Numbered from the stretch's first letter, positions 6,462 to 13,880 are shown. The stretch: 20,009 nucleotides of DNA from Gemmatimonadota bacterium (GCA_021295835.1 JAGWBP010000029.1:20297-40305); one strand, 5' to 3'. The notes: generated from the letters alone by a model not told the origin. A program made the numbers and translations.

Positions 6462-7315
6462 TACTCCACCCGGAGCGCCACCCCGTCGGCGGTGCGCACG
6501 ATCTCGGGCTGCTGGCGTGGAATCGCACGGCCCCGGAAGTGCGCGAGCAGCTCGGCCACGGTGTCAAAGCCGCGCAGCCCCTCGAGTGTGCGGATCGTCG
6601 GGAAGATCATGGGGAGGCGGCCCTCGCGGTGTCGGGCGAGCGCCTCCTGGGGGGTGAGCCACACCGAAGCGGTCATCTCGCGCTCGTCGTGATGCGCCAC
6701 CGCGTCGCTGGGCACCCTCGCCGCGAAGAAGCGGGTGTCGTAGCGGCGGGGTTCCACGACCGGAGTCACCCAGTGGGCAATGTACTCGAGCGCGGCACCG
6801 TCCAGGCGGGCGTCGATTTCGCCGAGCACCTCGGCTAGCGTGGCACCCTCGTCCAACAGGCGTTCCCGGCTTCCTTTCGCCGCGTCGGACCCCAACGCAC
6901 CACCTGCGTGCGTCACGCCCGGCCAGAGTCCAGTCTCCTCGATCGCCTCCCGGACCGCCGCCCCGTAGTAGGCGATCGCCTGCGGATCGGCGTCCCGGGG
7001 AAGCCCCAGCCGGGTGGCGGCCTCCTCGCGCCCGAGCCCCGTCCACCGCTCGGCGAGAGCGTCCTCTCCGTCGGCCGGATCCACCCTCCCTCCCGGAAAG
7101 ACCCACGCGCGGGGCACGAATCCGGCCTTGCGGTTTCGCCGGAGCAGGAGCGCCTGCGGTCCCCCGTCCCCATCGCGCAGGAGCACCACGGTGGCGGCCT
7201 CTCTAGGCTCCGAGGGGCGACTCGGCGCTTGCGATATCGTCTCGACGAAGCCGCTCGGCAGCCTATGGGCCGGGATCCGATAGTCCGCTCCGGATCCGCC
7301 CTCGGTTGAGAACAT
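6461..7315 (-). CDS. Nudix hydrolase, split-box NUDT19-like
   Basis: Nudix enzymes hydrolyse nucleoside diphosphates linked to another moiety; NUDT19-type members act on CoA and acyl-CoA species. I start at ATG 7315 (284 aa): the sequence 7 nt upstream is a perfect GGAGG (7323-7327), although the frame is open to 7429. Residues 41-76 form the first Nudix strands and loop (VVLLR, LLLRRN, WVFPGGRVDP). The catalytic half REAIEETGL is at 122-130. Canonical Nudix boxes have 14 residues from the first Gly to the Arg; here there are about 46, so some 32 extra residues split the box, as in the NUDT19/RP2 group. C-terminal strands (HWVTPVVEPRRYDTRFF) also fit that group. The gene is divergent from lon. 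The exact substrate is inferred from subfamily only. Confidence 0.85.
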   Translation of the reverse strand: MFSTEGGSGADYRIPAHRLPSGFVETISQAPSRPSEPREAATVVLLRDGDGGPQALLLRRNRKAGFVPRAWVFPGGRVDPADGEDALAERWTGLGREEAATRLGLPRDADPQAIAYYGAAVREAIEETGLWPGVTHAGGALGSDAAKGSRERLLDEGATLAEVLGEIDARLDGAALEYIAHWVTPVVEPRRYDTRFFAARVPSDAVAHHDEREMTASVWLTPQEALARHREGRLPMIFPTIRTLEGLRGFDTVAELLAHFRGRAIPRQQPEIVRTADGVALRVE

Positions 7316-7406
7316 GGAATGACCTCCTCTCGGTCCGGGACGCGACGGGTTGACCAGAAAGGTGGTCGACAACCCATGTTGCCGCCCGCGACGTCGCAAG
7401 GCAGAT

Positions 7407-7432
7407 GCGCTGATGCCATCTGGCAGCATCGC
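7407..7432 (+). promoter_or_regulatory. 26-bp imperfect palindrome in the Nudix/lon divergent region
   Basis: The palindrome centres between 7419 and 7420. Its core is TGCCA-TC-TGGCA and its ends are GCG/CGC; 20 of 26 positions are symmetric. A perfect 10-bp palindrome GCGACGTCGC (7388-7397) lies just to the left, and GTCGCAAGG is repeated at 7393-7401 and 7453-7461. The region is the only regulatory space for both genes. It resembles neither CIRCE (TTAGCACTC arms) nor the HspR HAIR site, the usual chaperone and lon operators. A dimeric repressor site is my inference. Confidence 0.5.
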
Positions 7433-7449
7433 GACGGGGACGCCATACT
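7420..7449 (+). promoter_or_regulatory. Candidate lon promoter overlapping the palindrome
   Basis: CTGGCA (7420-7425) and CATACT (7444-7449) are 18 bp apart. The -35 half lies inside the right arm of the palindrome at 7407-7432, so a protein bound there would block polymerase. Both hexamers are imperfect. The resulting leader to the lon GTG would be about 85 nt. Confidence 0.35.
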
Positions 7450-7540
7450 AGTGTCGCAAGGGAAAACGCTGCGGGGATCGCGAGGGCGACGACCCACGAG
7501 CCGCACCACTGACAATCTAACAACGGCGAGATACGGCGAC

Positions 7541-10090
7541 GTGAGCCGCAGACTCTCACTACCAGTGCTGCCGCTGCGCGACACGGTCGTGTACCCCGGC
7601 GTGGCCGTGCCGATTTCGGCTGGCAGGCCCGGCACGATCGAGGCCGTGCAGGAAGCGCTGGACGGCGACCGACGCCTCTTCGCCGTCGCGCAGAACCGCG
7701 ACCAGGACGACCCCGACCCCCAGGTGCTCTACGCGGCTGGCACGGTCGTGCGGATAGTTCAGACCCACCGTGTGCGGCGCGGGATCCAAATTCTCGTCCA
7801 GGGGGAGACGCGTGCCCGCGCGCTGGCCTTCGCCGACGACGGGGAGTCGATGCTCAGGGCCACCGTAGAGCTGCTGGAGCGCCAGATGCTCGCCAACCCC
7901 GACGATCCTGAGATCACCGCCCTCGACGCAGAGCTGCGGGAGCGGGCCGCCGAGCTGGCTACGCGGCGCGGCGCGACCGCCGAGAACCTCAACCAACTGA
8001 TTCAGGGGGTCGACGACCCCGGTGCCTTCGCCGATCTGGTCGCCTTCCAGCTCGACCTCCCCACCTCCGAGAAGCAGACCCTTCTCGAGACCCTCGACGA
8101 CGAGGATCGAATGAGAGCGGCGCTGCTCGCGGTCGAGCGGGAGCTCGTCCGTCTCGACGCACAGGAGGACATTCAGGCCAAGGTCCAGGAGGAGCTGGGC
8201 GAGCGGCAGCGCGAGATGCTGCTTCGGGAACAACTGAAGCAGATTCGCAAGGAGCTGGGTGAGGAGGGCGACCGCCACGAGGCCGACGAGCTGCGCGAGA
8301 GGGTCGCGAAGCTGGAGCTGGGCGAAACGGCCCGGAGTGAAGTCGAGCGCGAGCTGCGGCGCCTCGACCGCACCTCTCCCCAGGCCGCCGAGTACCAAGT
8401 CATCCGCACCTACCTGGAGTGGATCACCGAGCTGCCGTGGAGCGAGCGCACCGACGACAAGATCGATCTCCACCGCGCCGAGGAGATCCTCGACGAGGAC
8501 CACTACGGCCTGGACGACGTGAAGGACCGGGTGCTGGAGTTCCTCGCGGTCCGGAAGCTGCAGCATGAGCGCTCGGACGCGGATGGGGCGGAAGTGGAGG
8601 ACGACGGGGGAGCTGCGGCCGGGCATTCCGACGAGGCGGCTGCTGACGAAGGGGTTGCCGAGGCCGTGCCCGACGACGAGGCGAAGGGCGACGCTGGGGT
8701 GGACTCCGAGGACGAGGCTGCGACGACTGCGGGGAGGGGGCCGATACTGCTCTTCGCCGGACCGCCCGGGGTCGGGAAGACGAGCATCGCGAAGTCGATT
8801 GCGCGGTCGGTGGGCCGAGAGTACGTACGCATTTCGCTCGGCGGGGCTCGCGACGAGGCGGACATTCGCGGCCACCGCCGGACGTACGTGGGCGCGATGC
8901 CGGGACGAATCGTGCAGGGGATGAAGGAGGCTGGAACCAAGAACCCGGTCTTCCTGCTCGACGAGGTCGACAAGGTGGGCGTGTCCTTCCAGGGCGACCC
9001 GAGCGCGGCGCTCCTCGAGGTGCTCGACCCCGCCCAGAACTCGACCTTCATCGACCACTACCTCGGGGTCCCCTTCGACCTCTCCGAGGTGCTCTTCATC
9101 GCGACTGCGAACTACGAGGACCGAATCCCGCCACCGCTCCACGACCGCATGGAGGCGGTGGAGTTCAGGGGCTACACCGAGGACGAGAAGCTCGAGATCG
9201 CGCGGCGCTACCTGCTTCCCCGCCAGTTGGTGGAGTCCGGCCTGCGCCCCGAGGAGCTCGAGGTGGGCGACGAGTCGATCCTGGCCGTGGTCCAGGAGTA
9301 CACCCGCGAGGCGGGGGTGCGGCAGCTCGAGCGCGAGCTGGGCAAGCTGGCCCGCAAGGTGGCCAGGAAGATCGCGTCGGACGAGGCGGAGGGGATGGAA
9401 ATCACACCCGCCGTGGCGGCCGGCATGCTCGGCAGACCCCGGGTGCACCCCGAGCGACGTCGCGCCGAGGACGCGGTGGGTGTCGCGACGGGAATGTTCT
9501 ACACGCCGATGGGGGGCGACATCATGTTCGTCGAGGCGAGCATCATGCCGGGCAAGGGAGAGCTCGTCCTCACCGGGCAGCTCGGCAACGTGATGAAGGA
9601 GTCGGCGCGGGCGGCGCTGTCGTATGCCAAGAGCCACTGCGCTTCGCTCGGCATCGAGGAGGACGCTCTCAACAAGCGCGACATTCACATCCACGTGCCA
9701 GCCGGTGCCGTGCCGAAGGACGGCCCCTCGGCGGGAATCACCATGGCCACCGCGCTGATCTCGGCGATCTCGGGGCGCAAGGTCCGCGCCGACCTAGCCA
9801 TGACGGGCGAGCTGACGCTGACTGGCCGCGTGCTCCCCATTGGGGGCGTGAAGGAGAAGTTTCTCGGTGCCCTGCGCGCCGGAATCCAGGAGGTGATCCT
9901 GCCGCTGGAGAACGAGGCCCACCTGGAGGACCTGCCGGATGCCGTGCGGAGTTCGCTCACGGTGCACCTCGCCGAGGACCTCCACCGGGTGATCGAGCTG
10001 GCCGTGCGGGCACCCACGAGGAAGACGGCGGCAAAGGCCCCGATCGTGCCGGTGCAGAGCGAGGAATCAGAGCCGCACATCCAGGCGTAG
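7541..10090 (+). CDS. lon: ATP-dependent Lon protease with acidic insert
   Basis: Lon is a cytoplasmic hexameric AAA+ serine protease that degrades damaged and regulatory proteins. I start at GTG 7541 (849 aa), because MSRRLSLPVLPLRDTVVYPG is the normal Lon N-terminus; the open frame upstream to 7319 is not Lon-like. The order is LON N-terminal domain (about 1-200), helical linker, AAA+ module with Walker A GPPGVGKT (407-414) and Walker B LLDEVD (Asp474, Glu475), and protease domain with catalytic Ser730 in PKDGPSAG and Lys773 in GGVKEK. Between LEFLAVRKLQHE and GPILLFAGPPG there is a roughly 53-residue insert (345-397) with 19 Asp/Glu and almost no Lys or Arg, absent from E. coli Lon, where a few residues join these parts. 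The ribosome-binding site is weak. The gene is monocistronic-looking and divergent from the Nudix gene. Confidence 0.97.
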   Translation: MSRRLSLPVLPLRDTVVYPGVAVPISAGRPGTIEAVQEALDGDRRLFAVAQNRDQDDPDPQVLYAAGTVVRIVQTHRVRRGIQILVQGETRARALAFADDGESMLRATVELLERQMLANPDDPEITALDAELRERAAELATRRGATAENLNQLIQGVDDPGAFADLVAFQLDLPTSEKQTLLETLDDEDRMRAALLAVERELVRLDAQEDIQAKVQEELGERQREMLLREQLKQIRKELGEEGDRHEADELRERVAKLELGETARSEVERELRRLDRTSPQAAEYQVIRTYLEWITELPWSERTDDKIDLHRAEEILDEDHYGLDDVKDRVLEFLAVRKLQHERSDADGAEVEDDGGAAAGHSDEAAADEGVAEAVPDDEAKGDAGVDSEDEAATTAGRGPILLFAGPPGVGKTSIAKSIARSVGREYVRISLGGARDEADIRGHRRTYVGAMPGRIVQGMKEAGTKNPVFLLDEVDKVGVSFQGDPSAALLEVLDPAQNSTFIDHYLGVPFDLSEVLFIATANYEDRIPPPLHDRMEAVEFRGYTEDEKLEIARRYLLPRQLVESGLRPEELEVGDESILAVVQEYTREAGVRQLERELGKLARKVARKIASDEAEGMEITPAVAAGMLGRPRVHPERRRAEDAVGVATGMFYTPMGGDIMFVEASIMPGKGELVLTGQLGNVMKESARAALSYAKSHCASLGIEEDALNKRDIHIHVPAGAVPKDGPSAGITMATALISAISGRKVRADLAMTGELTLTGRVLPIGGVKEKFLGALRAGIQEVILPLENEAHLEDLPDAVRSSLTVHLAEDLHRVIELAVRAPTRKTAAKAPIVPVQSEESEPHIQA

Positions 10091-10233
10091 GGGGGCTACG
10101 GAACGGCTCAGTGGTGGCGAGGCGCGGGAAGGTGGACGGGAGAGATTCGTATGACCTGGAACCCGGCGCGGAGATCGTCCGTACGTGCGGATGGAACCAC
10201 CGCCCTCGCGCCCACCCCGTCGGGAGCAGCACC

Positions 10234-10818
10234 ATGATTGCGAGACCGAAACCCGCGCGCGCCCTCCTCGCACCCCTTCTCCTCGTCGTCGGCGCGGCCC
10301 TTCCCGCCAGCACCACCGCGCAGAGCTCGCCACCGCCCGCCGAGACATCCTGGCTTAGCGCCTCGATGAGCGAAGCGCGGCGAAGTCCGTTCCACAGCCC
10401 GACGAGTGTCCCCGGCCCCCCGCTTCTCGGCTCCGTCCCCGTCCCGACACCGGTCAACCGGGGATCCCAGCCGGTAGACTCCGCGAACGACCCAACCTTC
10501 CGCGAGGTCTTCTTGCCGACGCTTCTTGTGACCCCCCTCGCGGAGTTCGCGTGGTTCTTCGGCCTGCTCGTAAGTATAGACTGCCGAGAGGACTGCGGGC
10601 CATGGTTCGTATTGGGCACGGCCACCTTGTTTCTGGCTCCCCCGACCGCCGCTAAGCTCGCGGGAGGGTCTTTCGGCACTGCTCTGCTTGGATCGGCGCT
10701 CGGAATCGGCGCGAACTTGCTGTTGCTGGACGCGGCTGGTGACGGTCCGGCCGTCGTGGTCGCGCTGCCCTTCCTGCACGCCGGGCTCACCACATGGATG
10801 AGCCTGCTGGGCCGGTGA
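10234..10818 (+). CDS. Exported small membrane protein, function unknown
   Basis: I do not recognise this 194-aa product. ATG 10234 has GGGAG 7 nt upstream and begins a clear Sec signal (basic MIARPKPARA, hydrophobic LLAPLLLVVGAAL, likely cleavage after STTA). Residues 31-90 are Pro/Ser-rich and probably unstructured. Residues 91-192 contain four moderately hydrophobic stretches (about 91-115, 124-137, 145-166, 171-192), so the C-terminal half is probably membrane-embedded. DCREDC (116-121) offers two cysteines in a short loop, possibly a disulphide. It follows lon by 143 bp, reads the same way and may have its own promoter. The frame is open upstream to 10111 but lacks a better start. Confidence 0.7.
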   Translation: MIARPKPARALLAPLLLVVGAALPASTTAQSSPPPAETSWLSASMSEARRSPFHSPTSVPGPPLLGSVPVPTPVNRGSQPVDSANDPTFREVFLPTLLVTPLAEFAWFFGLLVSIDCREDCGPWFVLGTATLFLAPPTAAKLAGGSFGTALLGSALGIGANLLLLDAAGDGPAVVVALPFLHAGLTTWMSLLGR

Positions 10819-10883
10819 ACCGAGTCCGAGACCCGGTCCGCCACGGCACCGGTCCGGCCCAATTGGTCCGGGACGCCCGGCGC

Positions 10884-10978
10884 GACCTCAATCGACTCGT
10901 CGACCAGCATTATCGGGATGCCGTCGCGCACCGGATAGAGAATGCGACCATCCCCAATGCACGATGACGGACCGCGAA
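10884..10978 (-). pseudogene. C-terminal remnant of a Trm112-like protein gene
   Basis: Read leftward from the 3' end of tRNA-Val, the frame encodes SSCIGDGRILYPVRDGIP then IMLVDESIEV. This matches the second half of small Trm112/YcaR-type zinc-ribbon proteins (about 60 aa), which end in C..(R)LAYPVRDGIPVML-DEA. The first half, with the CPxC pair, is missing: the tRNA occupies its place and no start codon precedes the conserved part. The frame has no early stop at the normal length and runs on antisense to the neighbouring gene. I read it as a 5'-truncated remnant. A living copy elsewhere in the genome is likely but not visible here. Confidence 0.6.
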
Positions 10979-11051
10979 TGGTCGCTGCTGGACTCGAACC
11001 AGCGACCCCTACGATGTGAGCGTAGTGCTCTGCCAACTGAGCTAAGCGACC
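10979..11051 (-). tRNA. tRNA-Val (anticodon CAC)
   Basis: The 73-nt gene folds with acceptor GGTCGCT/AGCGACC, a D-arm starting TAGCTCAGTTGG, an anticodon stem CTACG/CGTAG around loop CTCACAT (anticodon CAC, reads GTG) and a T-arm with GGTTCGAGTCC. The discriminator base is A. CCA is not encoded, so it must be added after transcription. It is the second gene of a two-tRNA transcript. Confidence 0.96.
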
Positions 11052-11062
11052 GCGGTGCCAAG

Positions 11063-11135
11063 TACCCCCACGGGGAATCGAACCCCGGTCTCCTGGCTGA
11101 GAACCAGGTATCCTAGGCCACTAGACGATGGGGGC
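11063..11135 (-). tRNA. tRNA-Glu (anticodon CTC)
   Basis: The 73-nt gene folds with acceptor GCCCCCA/TGGGGGT (one G-U pair at the end), an anticodon stem CCTGG/CCAGG around loop TTCTCAG (anticodon CTC, reads GAG) and a T-arm GGGGTTCGATTCCCC. The discriminator is A, and CCA is not encoded. It lies 11 bp upstream of tRNA-Val in the direction of transcription and is the first gene of the pair. Confidence 0.96.
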
Positions 11136-11146
11136 GTCGGGCCGAT

Positions 11147-11175
11147 AAGGTACGGCGAGGCCAGACTGCGCTCAA
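11147..11175 (-). promoter_or_regulatory. Promoter of the tRNA-Glu/tRNA-Val pair
   Basis: On the minus strand TTGAGC (11175-11170) and TACCTT (11152-11147) are separated by exactly 17 bp. The -10 ends 11 bp before the first base of tRNA-Glu, the spacing expected for a short-leader tRNA promoter. Confidence 0.55.
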
Positions 11176-11387
11176 GTCCCGGGCTACCTCTGCGGCACTC
11201 CTGCCCTACCCTGTCCGGCCGCTCGGGCAGTGCCGCGCCTCCACCGAAGGGCCCATGGCGCCGGGGCTTTCGCGCCAACGACAGACCGCCTTCCGGCTTG
11301 ACGCAAGAGTAGCGCCCGGCGAAGGTTGCGAGAGCTTCGCAGCTACCCCGCCCGATCCCACCAAGAGAGAGCCCCCTCGGAGAGCCC

Positions 11388-13166
11388 ATGGACCCCAGCC
11401 CATCCCAGGTCGTCGACAGCGTCCGCTACGAGCCGGACGAAAATCCCCCTCGCTCGCTTGCGATGGCCCTCGCACTCCAGTTCTCGGCGCTGGTGCTCGG
11501 GGCAATCGTGCTCACCGTCGCGATCGTCTTCCGGGCGGCAGGGATGGACGAGGGGTACGTCGCCTGGGGGGCCTTCGCCGCCCTCCTGATCAGCGGCGCC
11601 GTCACGATCGTCCAGGCCCTCCGCGTCGGGCCCTTCGGCGCTGGGTACATCCTTTGCATGGGCACGTCGGGCGCGTTCATCGCGGTGTCCGTGGCCGCGC
11701 TTCAGCAGGGGGGGGCCGGTCTGCTCGCCTCACTGGTGATCGGCTCGTCGGTATTCCAGTTCATCCTTGCGCGACGGCTCTCGCTGCTGCGCCGAATCCT
11801 GACCCCGACGGTCGGCGGAACGGTCATCATGCTGATCTCGGTCACGGTGATGCCGCTGCTCTTCGATTTCCTCTACGATCTGCCTGCGGGCAGCCCCCTG
11901 ATCGCCGGGCAGATCGCGGCGCTGGTCACGCTCGTGGTGACCTTCGTCGTGGTTCTGTTGGCCAAGGGGCCGGTGCGGCTCTTCGGCCCGATTGCGGGGA
12001 TCATTGCTGGCTGCATCGCCTCGTGGTTCCTAGGCATCCTGCGCTTCGAAGCGCTGCTTGGCGCGTCTTGGATCGGAGCGCCGGTCGCATCGTGGCCGGG
12101 GCTCTCCCTCGACTTCGGCTCCACCTTCTGGGTGCTGCTGCCCGGCTTCACGCTGGTGACCTTGGTAGGGGCCATCGAGACCATCGGCGACGCCGTTGGC
12201 ATCCAGCGGGTGTCGTGGCGCAAGCCGCGCGCTACCGACTATCGGGCCGTTCAGGGCGCGGTGACCGCCGACGGGCTGGGGAATCTCCTCTCGGGACTCT
12301 TCAGCACGGTACCCAACACAACCTACTCGAGCAGCGTGTCGATCACCGAGGTCACCGGCATCGCGTCACGCCGCGTGGGGGTCTGGATCGGGGCGATCTT
12401 CTGCGTTCTGGCGTTCCTGCCCAAGTTCACGCAGGTCCTCCTTGCGATCCCGCAGCCCGTGATCGGCGCCTACGCCATCGCCCTCATCAGCCTGCTCTTC
12501 ATGCTGGGCACGCGCATAGTCGTGCAGGACGGAATGGACTACCGCAAGGCGACGATAGTCGGGTTCTCGTTCTGGTTCGGGGTGGGCTGCCAGTACGGCC
12601 AGCTTCCCCTCGACGGGCTGCCTTCGGTCCTGCAGGAGCTACTCAGCAACGGCATGACGGCGGGAGGCATGGCCGCGCTGGGGCTGACGGCCTTCGGCGA
12701 GCTCGCGGGTCGGAAACGCGCGCGCATGCGGGCGCCGCTGGCGATGGAGGCGCTGCCTCGGATCCAACGGTTCCTCGAGGACTTCGGTCGGCGTGGGAAG
12801 CTGAGCGAGGAGACCGCCCACCGGGTGGCGCTCGCCGCCGAGGAGACGCTGCTGCTCCTGGTGTCGAACACGGAAGGGGACGGCGCGGAAGACGGCGCAC
12901 CGGATCCTGCGCCGCGCAGACTTCTGCTGACCGCCCGTCGCGACGGTTCCAGCACCGAACTGGAGTTCCTCGCCGCAGGAGGAGAGGGGAACATCGAGGA
13001 CCACATGGCCGTGATCGGTGCCCAGATGGCCCCCGACCCGGTGTCGGACGAGTTCTCGCTACGGATTCTGGGCCATCTGACGGCATCGGTCCAGCACCAC
13101 AAGTACGCCGACACCGACGTCGTGACCGTGCGGGTCGCCGATTCGGTCGGGACCGTATCGGCGTGA
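11388..13166 (+). CDS. NCS2-type transporter fused to a GHKL/RsbW-like C-terminal domain
   Basis: Residues 1 to about 440 form the UraA/xanthine-permease (NCS2, SLC23) fold with around 14 hydrophobic segments. Recognisable marks are GYILCMGTSGAF, the helix-8 motif GAIETIGDAVG with the substrate-binding Glu, and helix 10 TVPNTTYSSSVSITEVTG. The NCS2 signature there is normally [QEP]-N-x-G; here Ser-Ser-x-Ser replaces it, and the helix-1 QH motif is QF, so the substrate may not be a normal nucleobase. Residues 451-592 are soluble. LSEETAHRVALAAEETLLLLV and EFSLRILGHLTASVQHHKYA plus VVTVRV follow the pattern of anti-sigma-factor/GHKL ATPases (N-box helix, then last helix and strand). The N-box Asn is Leu490, so ATP binding is doubtful. 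GGAG lies 5 nt before ATG. The C-terminal assignment is by pattern only. Confidence 0.8.
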   Translation: MDPSPSQVVDSVRYEPDENPPRSLAMALALQFSALVLGAIVLTVAIVFRAAGMDEGYVAWGAFAALLISGAVTIVQALRVGPFGAGYILCMGTSGAFIAVSVAALQQGGAGLLASLVIGSSVFQFILARRLSLLRRILTPTVGGTVIMLISVTVMPLLFDFLYDLPAGSPLIAGQIAALVTLVVTFVVVLLAKGPVRLFGPIAGIIAGCIASWFLGILRFEALLGASWIGAPVASWPGLSLDFGSTFWVLLPGFTLVTLVGAIETIGDAVGIQRVSWRKPRATDYRAVQGAVTADGLGNLLSGLFSTVPNTTYSSSVSITEVTGIASRRVGVWIGAIFCVLAFLPKFTQVLLAIPQPVIGAYAIALISLLFMLGTRIVVQDGMDYRKATIVGFSFWFGVGCQYGQLPLDGLPSVLQELLSNGMTAGGMAALGLTAFGELAGRKRARMRAPLAMEALPRIQRFLEDFGRRGKLSEETAHRVALAAEETLLLLVSNTEGDGAEDGAPDPAPRRLLLTARRDGSSTELEFLAAGGEGNIEDHMAVIGAQMAPDPVSDEFSLRILGHLTASVQHHKYADTDVVTVRVADSVGTVSA

Positions 13167-13170
13167 GGGC

Positions 13171-13211
13171 GAGGGGGCGGCAACGGATCGTGCGCGCCGT
13201 GCCGCCTCCCC
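13171..13211. terminator. Hairpin between convergent genes
   Basis: GGGGCGGCA (13174-13182) pairs with TGCCGCCTCCCC (13200-13211), with one wobble pair, over a 17-nt loop. It starts 5 bp after the transporter stop codon and lies 35 bp from the stop of the convergent lipoprotein gene, the right place for a shared terminator. There is no T-tract on either strand. Confidence 0.4.
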
Positions 13212-13245
13212 GCCGAGGGGGCGTGCTCGCTCCTGTCTCGGGTCC

Positions 13246-13809
13246 CTAGCCGCCCGCGATCACGATCTGGGGAAACGGAATCTCCGCATCGTGCCCGCAG
13301 AGGAGTCCTGTCAGGTCACCGAGATCGTCCTCGTTCGTGTGCGCACCCAACGCGACCTCTAAGTCCAGGTCCACCTCGCACCTATCCGAGATGTTGTCGT
13401 CTCTCCGCCATGTCACGGCACCCGTTACGGTAAGGTCAAACTCGCCTTCCTCGGACTCGCTGGCGTACCACCGCTCCATATGCAGGTCGACGCTGGGGTC
13501 CCCTGTCAGAGCGAGGGTCTCGCCACCGGCCTCTACCTCACAGCCGCCCGGGTAGAGCTCCATGTCCACAGACCACCATGCGGTGTCCCCGCTTTCCCGG
13601 TGGTCTGACGTGTGGGTGTACCTCACCGCGCCGCCCAGCGGACATGACTTCACGTGCGTGCCCTCTTCGGCCCCAGCGTAGTGGACAACCATCGCCGCCA
13701 GGACGGCAGTCGCCTGGTCCAAGGTGAGAGGAACAATCGTTTCCGTCGAGTCGCACGCCAAGGTGCCAGCGGCGACAGCCAATAGGACCGAGTATCTGAC
13801 TCTCTTCAT
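13246..13809 (-). CDS. Putative lipoprotein, function unknown
   Basis: The product is 187 aa. The start ATG 13809 is followed by a basic-hydrophobic signal (MKRVRYSVLLAVAAG) and a lipobox-like TLAC with Cys19, so it is probably lipid-anchored. AGGAGAGAG upstream is a purine-rich ribosome-binding region with rather long spacing. The mature part is acidic and rich in alternating polar/hydrophobic stretches (HVKSCPLGGAVRYTH, WWSVDMELYPGGCEV, FDLTVTGAVTWRRDD, CEVDLDLEVALG), suggesting a beta-strand domain. It has four more cysteines that could form disulphides. No known family is recognised. It converges on the transporter gene and lies downstream of frdD on the same strand, separated by a hairpin, so it is probably its own unit. 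Confidence 0.72.
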   Translation of the reverse strand: MKRVRYSVLLAVAAGTLACDSTETIVPLTLDQATAVLAAMVVHYAGAEEGTHVKSCPLGGAVRYTHTSDHRESGDTAWWSVDMELYPGGCEVEAGGETLALTGDPSVDLHMERWYASESEEGEFDLTVTGAVTWRRDDNISDRCEVDLDLEVALGAHTNEDDLGDLTGLLCGHDAEIPFPQIVIAGG

Positions 13810-13853
13810 TTCGTTCGCTCTCTCTCCTAGCTTGGGTTGGGACTGCTTCGGCG

Positions 13854-13880
13854 GGCGGCGAGATGGTACGTCTCCCCGCC
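13854..13880. terminator. Strong hairpin between frdD and the lipoprotein gene
   Basis: GGCGGCGAGA (13854-13863) and TCTCCCCGCC (13871-13880) pair at 9 of 10 positions around a 7-nt loop. It lies 61 bp after the frdD stop in the direction of transcription and 45 bp before the lipoprotein start. It could end the frd operon or act as an operator for the lipoprotein gene. The minus-strand downstream side has no T-run; the plus-strand side has TAGTTGTT. Confidence 0.4.

Noticed and set aside
7559..9694. A 711-codon open frame antisense to lon
   Set aside because: It mirrors lon codons exactly, resembles no family, and long antisense frames are expected in DNA of this GC content. Lon on the plus strand is unambiguous.
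9957..11036. A 359-codon minus-strand frame running through tRNA-Val and the exported protein gene
   Set aside because: As a whole it is not a gene: it begins inside a tRNA and runs antisense. Only the Trm112-like stretch at 10884-10978 is meaningful, and that is annotated as a remnant.
11042..11389. A 115-codon minus-strand frame covering tRNA-Glu and its promoter
   Set aside because: It overlaps a well-formed tRNA, has no family resemblance, and does not supply the missing half of the Trm112-like protein.
11255..13249. A 664-codon same-strand frame over the NCS2 gene
   Set aside because: Arg/Gly-rich shadow reading; the other frame has the membrane segments and NCS2 motifs.
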